Shown here piece after piece: positions 38,851 to 47,813 of a stretch of DNA of 64,000 nucleotides. The translations under genes were made by a program, and so were the position numbers. The stretch is taken from the NCBI GenBank assembly GCA_947494095.1, contig CANLTI010000013.1, positions 20,458 through 84,457 on the forward strand. The letters run 5' to 3'. Source of the DNA: an uncultured Pseudomonadales bacterium (lineage in GTDB: Bacteria > Pseudomonadota > Gammaproteobacteria > Pseudomonadales > Cellvibrionaceae). Every line of letters begins with the position of its first letter. Position 1 is the first letter of the stretch. The notes beneath the pieces are model-generated. The model saw nothing but the letters and a program-made list of their open reading frames with translations. It made no database searches and was not told where the DNA came from.

Positions 38851-39573
38851 ATGCGCAAGCTGAAAGTTTTTTTGATTATCGTCTGCTGGAGCCTTATCGG
38901 TATTGGGTATAGCCACACCGGACACAGCAGCACCCAAAGTAGCTCACAACACACGGCTCATAGCTCGCAAGCGCTGAGCGCCAATAGCATTATTGTAAAG
39001 GGCTTATTTGCCGGCCGCGCTGTGCTTGAGGTTAACGGCCAAGTTCACCTGTTAAAAGAAGGCAAAAGCACGCCCGAGGGCATCACCTTGCTGCGCGCCA
39101 CCAGTAAATACGCCCAAATAGAGCACAATGGAGCAATCTCTAAGCTCAGCCTTAATAACCGAGTGGGCGCTAATTATGCCGCCTTACAAGCTAGCGATGA
39201 GCCCGCCAGTGTGCAGTTGTACAGCCAGCAAGGAGGCCACTTTTTAACACCTGGACGCATTAATAATCGCTGGGTCAAGTTCATGGTTGATACGGGCGCA
39301 ACAAGTGTTACGCTCAACTCATTTACCGCCACCGAGCTAGGGATTGATTTTCAAACAGCACCCATCGTTGGCGTAGAAACTGCAAAAGGGAATACCCAAG
39401 CACATCAAGTTGTATTAAGCTCTGTCGCGGTGGGCGATGTGCTATTAACTCACGTACAAGCATTAGTGATTGTCGGTCGCTTTCCACAAACCATATTGCT
39501 AGGCAACAGCTACTTAAGCCGCGTCAATTTGCGCATCGAAAACACCACAATGACACTACAAGCTAAATATTAA
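38851..39573 (+). CDS. retropepsin-like aspartic protease (TIGR02281 type), periplasmic
   Basis: 240 residues. A signal peptide (VFLIIVCWSLIGIGYS) is followed by a His/Ser-rich spacer, a small beta domain, and a C-terminal retroviral-protease-like domain with the catalytic motif MVDTGATSVTL (about residues 145-155). TIGR02281/clan AA proteins of this kind are single-domain aspartic peptidases thought to act as dimers in the periplasm; substrates are unknown. It lies 38 bases after pgpA on the same strand and 117 before ribA. Confidence 0.85.
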   Translation: MRKLKVFLIIVCWSLIGIGYSHTGHSSTQSSSQHTAHSSQALSANSIIVKGLFAGRAVLEVNGQVHLLKEGKSTPEGITLLRATSKYAQIEHNGAISKLSLNNRVGANYAALQASDEPASVQLYSQQGGHFLTPGRINNRWVKFMVDTGATSVTLNSFTATELGIDFQTAPIVGVETAKGNTQAHQVVLSSVAVGDVLLTHVQALVIVGRFPQTILLGNSYLSRVNLRIENTTMTLQAKY

Positions 39574-39690
39574 GGCCATAATCAAACACACCGTCATCCG
39601 CCGTATTAACCGATTTAAATGCTATGGCTTTTCAGTAATACTGCTTTAACGTTTCAGTAACCTACCGTTTTACCATTTTAAGGCTAAAGA

Positions 39691-40281
39691 GTGACCATTA
39701 CCTACGTCGACACCTGTAAACTGCCCACCCCTTACGGCACTTTTACTATGCACGGCTTTGCCGATAACGCTAATAACAAAGAGCATATTGTGCTCACGAT
39801 CGGTGATGTAGCAACGCCAGAGCCGGTACTTGCACGCATTCACTCTGAATGCCTCACCGGGGACGCGCTGTTTAGCCTACGTTGTGATTGCGGCGCGCAA
39901 TTGCAATGCGCTATGGAAAAAATTGCCGCACAAGGCCGTGGTGCCCTCTTTTATCTTCGCCAAGAGGGTCGAGGTATTGGCTTGCTCAACAAAGTCAAAG
40001 CTTACCACCTACAAGACCAAGGTATGGATACTGTGCAAGCCAACGAAAAGCTCGGCTTTGCCGCGGACATGCGTGATTACAGTATTCTAAAACCGATGGT
40101 TGAGCACCTTGGCATTCAAGCGGTTAAACTGATGACCAACAACCCGCGCAAAATAGCTGCCATGAAAGAAATAGGCCTTAATGTGACCGAGCGGCTAGAG
40201 CACGACCCTGGCCGCAACGTGCATAATGCTCATTACTTGGCCACCAAAAAAGGCAAGCTTGGGCATTTATTGGGCGAATAG
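39691..40281 (+). CDS. ribA: GTP cyclohydrolase II
   Basis: 196 residues from a GTG at 39691 with AAGG 8 bases upstream. Opens GTP to the pyrimidine precursor of riboflavin. The zinc cluster [17 protein letters not shown] and the catalytic [16 protein letters not shown] are intact, unlike the matching domain in RibBA, so this enzyme supplies the missing activity. It is convergent with the transglutaminase gene at 40302 with only 20 bases between stops. Confidence 0.97.
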   Translation: MTITYVDTCKLPTPYGTFTMHGFADNANNKEHIVLTIGDVATPEPVLARIHSECLTGDALFSLRCDCGAQLQCAMEKIAAQGRGALFYLRQEGRGIGLLNKVKAYHLQDQGMDTVQANEKLGFAADMRDYSILKPMVEHLGIQAVKLMTNNPRKIAAMKEIGLNVTERLEHDPGRNVHNAHYLATKKGKLGHLLGE

Positions 40282-40301
40282 TTCGCCAAATAAAGCAGCC
40301 A

Positions 40302-41180
40302 TTAAACCCGAGCAACATCCACAGATACATTTAATATTGGGTTTTCACCGCCACCAAAAATAACACCTTTTAAAGGGGTGACATCAAAGTAGTCACGCCC
40401 CCAAGCCGTTAAAATGTGTTGCTCAGCCGCGATGCTATTGTTGGTAGGGTCGAACTCTATCCAACCTTGGCCTGGGCAAAAAGCCGAAATCCAGGCGTGG
40501 CTCGCATCTGTGCCCACTAGCTTTTCTTGCCCTTCTGGCGGCAACGTCTCGATATACCCAGAGACATATTTAGCCGGTATACCCAGCGCCCTTAAGCACG
40601 CAATTTGCAAATGTGCAAAGTCTTGGCAAACCCCTTTTTTGGTATTGAGCACCACATCGAGTGGCGTTGCAATTGTTGTGCTCGCCGGCGAATACTCAAA
40701 TTCACTGAATATTTTGTGGGTTAAATCCATGATAGCTTGCAGCAAAGGTTTATTCGGTGTGAATAAAGGTTCGGCATAAGCGCGTAGCTCTGGCTGAATT
40801 TTAATCATGGGAGAATCTAATAAAAATTCACGGGCCATTAAAAATTCGGCTTCGTGGGTATAGTTTAAAAGTTGCCACGCTTCAGCGCAGGTCACGCCAC
40901 AATCCAATTTATCATCATAAAATTGCGGACGTGTCTCAACTTTACTGGTTGCCGTTAGCACGAGTTTTTTATGGCTGCGTTGAATTTCAAAGTGATAGGC
41001 GCGATTACCAAAATAGTCATCGCGTACTGACTTAAAAGCCGCCGCAGGCTCTAACGTAATATCGCTACTAATACACTTTTGTCGGTGACTGGTGCGCGGA
41101 ATAATATGCGCTAAGTTATAGCAATGCGATACTGGGGCATTATAGAGGTACTCTGTTATATGACAAATACGGTAAAGCAC
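40302..41180 (-). CDS. transglutaminase-like cysteine peptidase/amidase
   Basis: 292 residues from a GTG that follows the previous stop by 2 bases and has AGGGG upstream. The N-terminal beta domain is of the bacterial transglutaminase-N type (residues 1-90); the core carries a Cys-His-Asp triad in KKGVCQDFAHLQIACLRALG, DASHAWISAF and EFDPTNN, so it should be active. No signal peptide; cytoplasmic. Last gene of the minus-strand ATP-grasp/alpha-E cluster, directly coupled to the fused protein upstream. Predicted to hydrolyse or transfer an amide bond made by the partner ATP-grasp enzyme (inference from the family's context). Confidence 0.9.
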   Translation of the reverse strand: MLYRICHITEYLYNAPVSHCYNLAHIIPRTSHRQKCISSDITLEPAAAFKSVRDDYFGNRAYHFEIQRSHKKLVLTATSKVETRPQFYDDKLDCGVTCAEAWQLLNYTHEAEFLMAREFLLDSPMIKIQPELRAYAEPLFTPNKPLLQAIMDLTHKIFSEFEYSPASTTIATPLDVVLNTKKGVCQDFAHLQIACLRALGIPAKYVSGYIETLPPEGQEKLVGTDASHAWISAFCPGQGWIEFDPTNNSIAAEQHILTAWGRDYFDVTPLKGVIFGGGENPILNVSVDVARV

Positions 41181-41182
41181 AG

Positions 41183-43702
41183 TTATTCCCCTACGCTATT
41201 GCTAACCAACTGCTGCGAGCTGGCTTTGTGATCAAAATATTTATTGCTCACATAGGCACTCACATCACCCATTAGCGCAGTTAATTGTTTTAATTGTTTT
41301 TTGAGTGTCTTACGCTGACCATCTTCACGCGCGCTCAAATCTTTGAGCAATGTTAATTTAATCAGTGTTTTAGCCTCTAAGGCGGCGCGCTCTTCTAGCG
41401 ACAACTCATGCCGCGTTTCAGGTATTTTAGGTAGGCGTGCTAAATGTTTATTCAGCTCCTCTAATTGAAACATTAAAGAGCGCGGGTTACTGGTATCGAG
41501 CATTACCAAATCGAGGCTCGACTGAACCCCCATGCGCGCACGATAGCGCCTGCGATAACTGATTAAATTTTCGAGTGTTAATAATAGCGCTTGAATTAAC
41601 GTACTTTGATCGTGCTCACTCACCTCGGCAACTAATAAGTTTTCGATAATCGCGGCGGTTTGTACTGTGCGCTCTAGCCGGCGGCCAATTTGCATAAAGC
41701 GCCAACCGACCCCGCGCAGCATACTTTCTTGGGCTAAACCCGACAGCGCAATTAAAGCGGTAACCAACGGATCTAAGGCTTCCTCGGGTGCGGCCGCCAA
41801 ACCACCCGCCAAATCATCATCCAATGCATACAACGCATCACGAATGTCATTGGTGACACGCAAGGTATCACTTGATAACAGCTCTTTCGATTCATCAGCG
41901 CAATACAACAAAGCATTTAAATTAGAGCGCACACTTCCCATGCGCTGGCCATCGGCTACGGCTGCAATTAATTCCTCGCCAGGGTCATGGAGCAGGCTGT
42001 CTTTTGCCTCTTTAAAGCCCGGCAACATAGATGTGGTTTCGGTAATGCATAATAACAATTGCCTACGGCACACATCACTCACGGGCTCTTCGCCATTTAA
42101 TAATACAAATACCGTGCGCAACAAACGCAATAAAGCCTCGGCCCGCTCGGCGTAACGCCCCATCCAAAATAAATTCTCGACTACGCGGCTTGGCAAGCTA
42201 ATAAGCTCAGCTTCACGCATGGGCGTAGGCGACTCGCCCGATAAAGTCCTATTCACGCGCTCAGGTTCGCTCGCAATCACCCAAGTATCTTTACTGTAGG
42301 CGCCAGCCTGATTGGAAATAGCAAAAGTGTTTTCGGCCGTCCCTATACGCGTTAAGCCGCCCGGCATCACCGTGTAAGAGGTACCGCTTGCGACGCTAAA
42401 GGTACGCAATACAGAAGGCCTAGGCACCAAAGCGCCATCGATATAACTGGGTAAATGCATTGCGCTAATCGGTGGCTGCGCCACGTAAAGCTCGGGCTTG
42501 GCTTTCACTTTAGCCACAAAAAGCTCACGCTCTTTTTGGCTGAGCTCGCGCACCAAAATACTTTTTTGTGCATCGCCGCGGTAAATAGGCTTAATGACCC
42601 AGTCATCAAAACTATGAACCACTTTATTGTAATCGTGATCATCACCCAACCAATAACTCGCAACGCTAGGCAACCGTAACTTGCGCCCTAACAAAGCTTC
42701 GCTAATGGCCGGTAAAAACTTAAGGAATATGGGGTTTTCTAATACGCCACTACCCAATGGGTTGGCAATCACCACTCGGCCGGCACGCACCACCTCTAAT
42801 AAATTAGGGACGCCTAATTGCGAGTCGCCACGCAGCTCTACTGGGTCACAAAAGCTATCATCCACTCGGCGCAAAATAACATCTACACGGCTTAAACCAT
42901 CGAGCGACTTCATCCAGACGTAACCATTGCGCACCACCAAATCGCCACTTTGCACTAAATGGAAACCCAAATAATTAGCCAAGTAGGCATGCTCAAAATA
43001 GGCTTCATTGTGCGTACCGGGTGTTAACACAACAATGCGTGGTTGGTCTTGTGTGGTACATAAGCTGGTTAGCTTTGTGCGTAATTTTTGAAAAAACTGC
43101 GCTAAGCGATGCACGTGACTATCCCGAAATAAGCTCGGCAATACCCGCGACATAACCGTGCGGTTTTCTAGTGCATAGCCGGCACCACTAGGCGACTGGG
43201 TACGATCAGTTAAAACACTGAGTTCACCAGTATGGCTGCGAATTAAATCGACTGAGTGCAATAGTAGCTGGTGTTCGCCAGGCACACTAATACCCTGACA
43301 AGGCCGCAAAAAACCACGATGCAAAAATAACGCCTCTGGCGGAATAACGCCTGTGCGAATTAAATTGCGTGGGCCGTAGATATCTTTTAAAAATAAATTA
43401 AAAAGCTCCGAGCGCTCGAGTAAACCGGCCTCAATAGCCCCCCAGTTTTGACTGGTAATCAACGAAGGCGTTAAATCCAGTTTCCAGTCGTGATCGGGTG
43501 CGGTTTGTTCGCTGTAAATATTGTATGTTGCGCCGTCATCGCGCAGTATACGCTGCGCTTTTATTTGCCTATCGGCAAGGCCTTTGGGACCAAGGGCATG
43601 CAAACCTTCTAATAAATATTGCCAATGCACCTTAGCTGTACCTTGGGCATCAAAGGCCTCATCTTGCACGCCAGGGCGCGGAGCATACGTAAATTCAACC
43701 AC
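41183..43702 (-). CDS. fusion of circularly permuted ATP-grasp and alpha-E domains
   Basis: 839 residues from a GTG at 43702 with AAGG upstream. Residues about 60-480 are a circularly permuted type 2 ATP-grasp domain (VVLTPGTHNEAYFEHAYLAN, VDVILRRVDDSFCDP, VVIANPLGSGVLENP, GGLTRIG). Residues about 500-830 are an alpha-E domain (RVVENLFWMGRYAERAEALL), an all-helical module of unknown function. The same two domains occur as separate genes at 48752-50323 and 47814-48749. Where the separate ATP-grasp has KPANESGGYGM, this one has KPIYRGDAQKS, without the Gly-rich loop, so its catalytic competence is uncertain. It may act as a paralogous partner. Confidence 0.88.
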   Translation of the reverse strand: MVEFTYAPRPGVQDEAFDAQGTAKVHWQYLLEGLHALGPKGLADRQIKAQRILRDDGATYNIYSEQTAPDHDWKLDLTPSLITSQNWGAIEAGLLERSELFNLFLKDIYGPRNLIRTGVIPPEALFLHRGFLRPCQGISVPGEHQLLLHSVDLIRSHTGELSVLTDRTQSPSGAGYALENRTVMSRVLPSLFRDSHVHRLAQFFQKLRTKLTSLCTTQDQPRIVVLTPGTHNEAYFEHAYLANYLGFHLVQSGDLVVRNGYVWMKSLDGLSRVDVILRRVDDSFCDPVELRGDSQLGVPNLLEVVRAGRVVIANPLGSGVLENPIFLKFLPAISEALLGRKLRLPSVASYWLGDDHDYNKVVHSFDDWVIKPIYRGDAQKSILVRELSQKERELFVAKVKAKPELYVAQPPISAMHLPSYIDGALVPRPSVLRTFSVASGTSYTVMPGGLTRIGTAENTFAISNQAGAYSKDTWVIASEPERVNRTLSGESPTPMREAELISLPSRVVENLFWMGRYAERAEALLRLLRTVFVLLNGEEPVSDVCRRQLLLCITETTSMLPGFKEAKDSLLHDPGEELIAAVADGQRMGSVRSNLNALLYCADESKELLSSDTLRVTNDIRDALYALDDDLAGGLAAAPEEALDPLVTALIALSGLAQESMLRGVGWRFMQIGRRLERTVQTAAIIENLLVAEVSEHDQSTLIQALLLTLENLISYRRRYRARMGVQSSLDLVMLDTSNPRSLMFQLEELNKHLARLPKIPETRHELSLEERAALEAKTLIKLTLLKDLSAREDGQRKTLKKQLKQLTALMGDVSAYVSNKYFDHKASSQQLVSNSVGE

Positions 43703-43980
43703 AGTTCAACCTTATGGGTAAGCATCAGCGTAACTCGCGAGCCATTTGGCTTACTTGTTTACTGCGTATATTAAGTGGAATATTGCTGCGTATCTTAAAA
43801 TAGCCACAATCGCTCGCGGTCATTTATTAGCGCTTATTATCGCTTATTGTCGCACGTTTAGGTTTAAAAGCCGTCACCACAAACACCGTAAATTTTGCGC
43901 AATACGATACAGGGTACGGGCATCCGCAGGCCAATACGCAAACAGGCAGGCCCGTATAGATCGCCTAAATACAACCAGTG

Positions 43981-44178
43981 CTACTGCAATTGGCTATCGA
44001 TTTTATTTTTAGACTCTAACAGTATTCCTTCTACATCTTTCGCTTTTTGTAAGGCCTCTAATTGCTGCGCAGGAATAACGCCCGTAGGCTGCTTAACCTC
44101 AGAGCCACAAGCCATTATTGTGGTACATAATAGGAGTATCATCATAGAAGATACTGTTGATATAACGCTGTTTAACAT
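43981..44178 (-). CDS. small lipoprotein, 65 residues
   Basis: The ATG at 44178 has GAGG upstream and gives a 23-residue lipoprotein signal ending TIMAC (Cys24); an upstream in-frame extension lacks such support. The mature peptide is 42 residues, helical and charged (QQLEALQKAKDVEGILLESK), ending in LQ. I recognise no named family, though small lipoproteins of this shape occur widely in pseudomonads. It lies between the terminator of the first half of the transglutaminase cluster and the start of the second half. Confidence 0.65.
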   Translation of the reverse strand: MLNSVISTVSSMMILLLCTTIMACGSEVKQPTGVIPAQQLEALQKAKDVEGILLESKNKIDSQLQ

Positions 44179-44263
44179 CACTAAGGCCTCATTCAATGGC
44201 GTGCAAATTGCTCGCTCGCCTAAAGCGTGGCAGGGCGCCACCTCAAAACACTCTAAAATAAAA

Positions 44264-44293
44264 AATCCGCGCTTATTAAGCTAAGCACGGATT
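44264..44293 (-). terminator. rho-independent terminator within the transglutaminase cluster
   Basis: AATCCG-C-GCTTA and TAAGC-A-CGGATT form an 11-pair stem with one internal mismatch and a 6-base loop; on the minus strand it is followed by a T-rich run (44256-44265 on the plus strand is A-rich). It separates the 50323-44370 transcription unit from the lipoprotein gene. Confidence 0.8.
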
Positions 44294-44320
44294 CATCAAA
44301 ACGCTAAAACAAGATCGGCA

Positions 44321-44377
44321 ATAACTAGCCTAATAACAACTAGCCTAATAACACCTAGTCCAATAGCAACTAGCCCA
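44321..44377 (-). repeat. 15-bp tandem repeat across a stop codon
   Basis: Four units of the type ATAACAACTAGCCTA (44321 truncated to 12 bases, then 44333, 44348 and 44363). The last unit contains the TAG stop codon (44372-44370) of the DUF2126 gene, so the array is a serial duplication of the gene's final bases running into the spacer. Confidence 0.8.
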
Positions 44378-47300
44378 ACGATTTAGCCGAGCGCCGTAAA
44401 TCGAGCGTGTAAGGGTACTCGCTCAACGGCTCCTCTGGCGGTGGGCCCATTGGCCGCAAAGGTACATCGCGAGGAAAGAACTCACGCACCGCGTTAATTT
44501 CGGGCCGTGGCGTAAACACCCCTTGGCTATGACTAACGTCATCGTAGCGGTTAACCCGGCGCGACTCAGCCTCAAAGGCATTAATAGGATAAGCGTTATA
44601 ACTCAGCCCACCTGGGTGGCTCACATGATACGTACAACCCCCTATTGAGCGGCCCGTCCAAGTATCAATTAAATCAAAGGTTAAAGGCGTATGCACACCA
44701 ATTGTTGGGTGCAGCGCCGACGGTGGTGCCCAAGCGCGGTAGCGAACCCCAGCCACTGACTCGCCATGCTTACCGGTCGCATGCAAAGGTACGCGGCGGC
44801 CGTTACACGCTAAAACATAGCGACTATCGGTTAAGCCCGACACGCGTACCTGCAAGCGCTCGACCGATGAATCGACATAGCGCGCAGTGCCAAAGCTACC
44901 CACTTCCTCACCCAGCACATGCCAAGGCTCAATTGCCCAGCGCAATTCAATTTCGATATCATCAAGCTTCACACGACCATAATGCGGAAAGCGAAACTCT
45001 TCAAAAGGCAGAAGCCATTCGGCTTTAAAGGGATAACCATGGCGCGTTAAATCATTGCACACCTCTTGAATATCGCGCCAAATAAAATGCGGCAACATAA
45101 ATTTATCGTGCAGTGCCGTACCCCAGCGCGCCAAAGGCTTTTTATAGGGCTCTTGCCAAAAGCGGGCAACCAAGGCGCGAATTAATAACGCCTGCACTAG
45201 GCTCATGCGGCTGTGCGGCGGCATTTCAAAACCGCGAAACTCCAAAATACCCTGCCTGCCGCTAGCACTGCCTGGTGCATACAGTTTATCAATACAAAAC
45301 TCGGCGCGATGAGTATTGCCTGTAATATCAATCAATAAATTACGCATTAAGCGATCCACCAGCCAGGGTTGATCGGCTAACCCTTCTGGCATTTGCTGAA
45401 AGGCTATTTCCATTTCATACAGCATTTCATCACGCCCTTCATCGGCGCGTGGCGCTTGGCTGGTAGGGCCAATAAAAGCGCCCGAAAACAAATAAGACAA
45501 GCTGGGGTGATGCTGCCAAAAGGTCACAAAGCTGCGCAATAAATCGGGGCGGCGTAGCATGGGGCTATCGGCCGGCGTTTTGCCGCCGAGGGTCATATGA
45601 TTACCACCGCCGGTACCTGTATGACGGCCATCAAGCATGAACTTTTCGGCGGCAAGGCGCGACTCGCGTGCCGCAGCGTAAAGTTCAGTGGTATTACTGA
45701 CGAGGTCTTTCCAGTTATTGGCTGGGTGAATATTCACTTCAATAACGCCGGGGTCTGGCGTGATCAAAAACTTCTGCATACGCGCATCTTTAGGTGGCTC
45801 ATACCCTTCAATAATAATCGGGGTTTCTTGTTGCTCAGCCACACGTTCCAGCGCACTCACTATTTCAAGGTAATCCTCTAAGGCATAAACAGGCGGTAAA
45901 AACACATGAACTTTACCCGCGCGCGCTTCAATACACATCGCCGTACGAATGACATCAGCACCCGAGCGACTGTGCTTTTTTGTCGCTGGCGAGCCAAGTG
46001 CAGGACCAAAACCCGGCACATCATTGTTCGCATAAGCCGGTGGCACTCGTTCATGAGCAACTCGCTGGCCTTTGTGATCGACGGGCTCATCAAACGGGTC
46101 GCGCTCGGGCGTGTAATCGCCTTCTTTGAGCGCTGGCAAGTCACCCAGCGGTAAACGTAAACCCATCGGCGAGTCACCTGGTATCAGCACTAAACGCTCG
46201 CGTCTAAACTGCCAACGGCTAGAACACCACGCGCTACCGGCAATATCACGCTCAATAGGCAGCACAAAGCCCGTTGGGGTATCAAAGCCTTGCTCGAGTA
46301 CACGCGCTAAACGTTTGCGCTCAAGGCTGGCTTTGGCATCGGCAATTAAGGCATCGACATTTTTGGGTAAACGCTGCTCTTGCAATAAATAATGTAAGCC
46401 ATCTTCATACGCTGGATGCACAAAGCGTTTTTCGATGCCGAGGGTGGCGGCTAATTGCTCGCTAAATTTGCGTGCTGTATTGGCATCATGTCCATAATTT
46501 TTATCGACCCGCGCTAATAGCTCAGGCTTATGCCAAACAGGCTCGCCATCTTTACGCCAAAAAACACCCAGCGCCCAACGCGGCACCTCTTCACCGGGGT
46601 ACCACTTACCTTGACCGTAATGCAGCATGGCATTAGGCGCAAAGGCATCACGCAAGCGCAGCAATAACGTTTTAGCTAAACGCAGTTTATCGCTGCCTAG
46701 CGCCTCGGTATTCCACTGGGCACTTTCCATATCATCGACAGATACAAAAGTCGGCTCGCCGCCCATGGTTAAACGGACATCCAAAGCCTCTAAATCTTGA
46801 TCAACCACATCGCCTAACGCTAAAATCTCATGCCACTGATCATCGGTATACGGCTTAGTAACACGTGGGTCCTCATGAAAACGCGTCACCTCATTGCTAT
46901 AGTCAAACTCTACCTCGCATTCATCCATCGCCCCCTCAATCGGTGCCGCAGAGCTAGGGTCGGGTGTACACGCTAATGGAATATGACCCTCACCAGCAAA
47001 TAAACCCGATGTAGGATCTAACCCCACCCAGCCTGCACCGGGCAAAAATACTTCGCACCATGCATGTAAATCGGTGAAATCTTTTTCGGCGCCTGATGGG
47101 CCATCCAGTGATTTCTCATCGGGCGCAAGCTGTACTAAATAACCCGAAGCAAAGCGCGCCGCCAAGCCTAAATGCCGTAATGCTTGCACCATCAGCCAGG
47201 CCGAATCACGGCAAGAACCTTTCGCCAGTGTCAGTGTTTCTTCTGGTGTTTGTACACCCGGCTCCATCCTAATGGCGTACTCTACGGCATGCTGAATCAC

Positions 47301-47759
47301 CTGATTCACATCCACCAAAAAATCGATGGTGCGGCGCTTTTCTAACGAAATATCAGCCACTAAATCATTAAAGGCCGCGCCGCACTCTTTGGCTTCTAGC
47401 TTTTCAAGGTAAGGCGCTAGCTCTTTCATTAGCTGCTTAGAGTATTTAAAAGGAAACTCTTCCGCATAGTCATCTAAAAAGAAATCAAATGGGTTAATCA
47501 CCACCATATCGGCAAGCACTTCAACCTCAATAGATAGCTCTTTGGTTTTTTCGGGAAAGACAATACTCGCCAAAAAATTACCAAAGGCATCTTGCTGCCA
47601 ATTAATAAAATGGTTTTCTGGTTTTATTTTTAAGCTATAACTATGGATTGGCGTACGGCAATGCGGCCCAGGACGCAAGCGTATGGTATGTTTCGATAAA
47701 TTAACCAATCGGTCAAATTTATAATGAGTGTTGTGATTTAGAGCAACACGAATAGTCAT
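44370..47759 (-). CDS. transglutaminase-like / DUF2126 protein
   Basis: 1129 residues from the ATG at 47759 (MTIRVALNHNTHY, the family's usual start); the frame also extends to a TTG at 47798. Residues 1-110 are a transglutaminase-N beta domain, 140-270 the core with the Cys-His-Asp triad (TLAKGSCRDSAWLMVQALRH, DLHAWCEVFLP, GLDPTSG), and 300-1129 the DUF2126 region (VRLTMGGEPTFVSVDD, GGGNHMTLGGKTPADSP, EFRGFEMPPHSRMSL). DUF2126 looks glutamine-synthetase-like in several blocks, so the protein could both make and break amide bonds (inference). Cytoplasmic. Third gene of the 50323-44370 unit. Confidence 0.92.
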   Translation of the reverse strand: MTIRVALNHNTHYKFDRLVNLSKHTIRLRPGPHCRTPIHSYSLKIKPENHFINWQQDAFGNFLASIVFPEKTKELSIEVEVLADMVVINPFDFFLDDYAEEFPFKYSKQLMKELAPYLEKLEAKECGAAFNDLVADISLEKRRTIDFLVDVNQVIQHAVEYAIRMEPGVQTPEETLTLAKGSCRDSAWLMVQALRHLGLAARFASGYLVQLAPDEKSLDGPSGAEKDFTDLHAWCEVFLPGAGWVGLDPTSGLFAGEGHIPLACTPDPSSAAPIEGAMDECEVEFDYSNEVTRFHEDPRVTKPYTDDQWHEILALGDVVDQDLEALDVRLTMGGEPTFVSVDDMESAQWNTEALGSDKLRLAKTLLLRLRDAFAPNAMLHYGQGKWYPGEEVPRWALGVFWRKDGEPVWHKPELLARVDKNYGHDANTARKFSEQLAATLGIEKRFVHPAYEDGLHYLLQEQRLPKNVDALIADAKASLERKRLARVLEQGFDTPTGFVLPIERDIAGSAWCSSRWQFRRERLVLIPGDSPMGLRLPLGDLPALKEGDYTPERDPFDEPVDHKGQRVAHERVPPAYANNDVPGFGPALGSPATKKHSRSGADVIRTAMCIEARAGKVHVFLPPVYALEDYLEIVSALERVAEQQETPIIIEGYEPPKDARMQKFLITPDPGVIEVNIHPANNWKDLVSNTTELYAAARESRLAAEKFMLDGRHTGTGGGNHMTLGGKTPADSPMLRRPDLLRSFVTFWQHHPSLSYLFSGAFIGPTSQAPRADEGRDEMLYEMEIAFQQMPEGLADQPWLVDRLMRNLLIDITGNTHRAEFCIDKLYAPGSASGRQGILEFRGFEMPPHSRMSLVQALLIRALVARFWQEPYKKPLARWGTALHDKFMLPHFIWRDIQEVCNDLTRHGYPFKAEWLLPFEEFRFPHYGRVKLDDIEIELRWAIEPWHVLGEEVGSFGTARYVDSSVERLQVRVSGLTDSRYVLACNGRRVPLHATGKHGESVAGVRYRAWAPPSALHPTIGVHTPLTFDLIDTWTGRSIGGCTYHVSHPGGLSYNAYPINAFEAESRRVNRYDDVSHSQGVFTPRPEINAVREFFPRDVPLRPMGPPPEEPLSEYPYTLDLRRSAKSLG

Positions 47760-47813
47760 AAATACCCCAGCTTTTGCCTTATGGCACGCGCTTATCAAAG
47801 AGTGTAAAAAACA

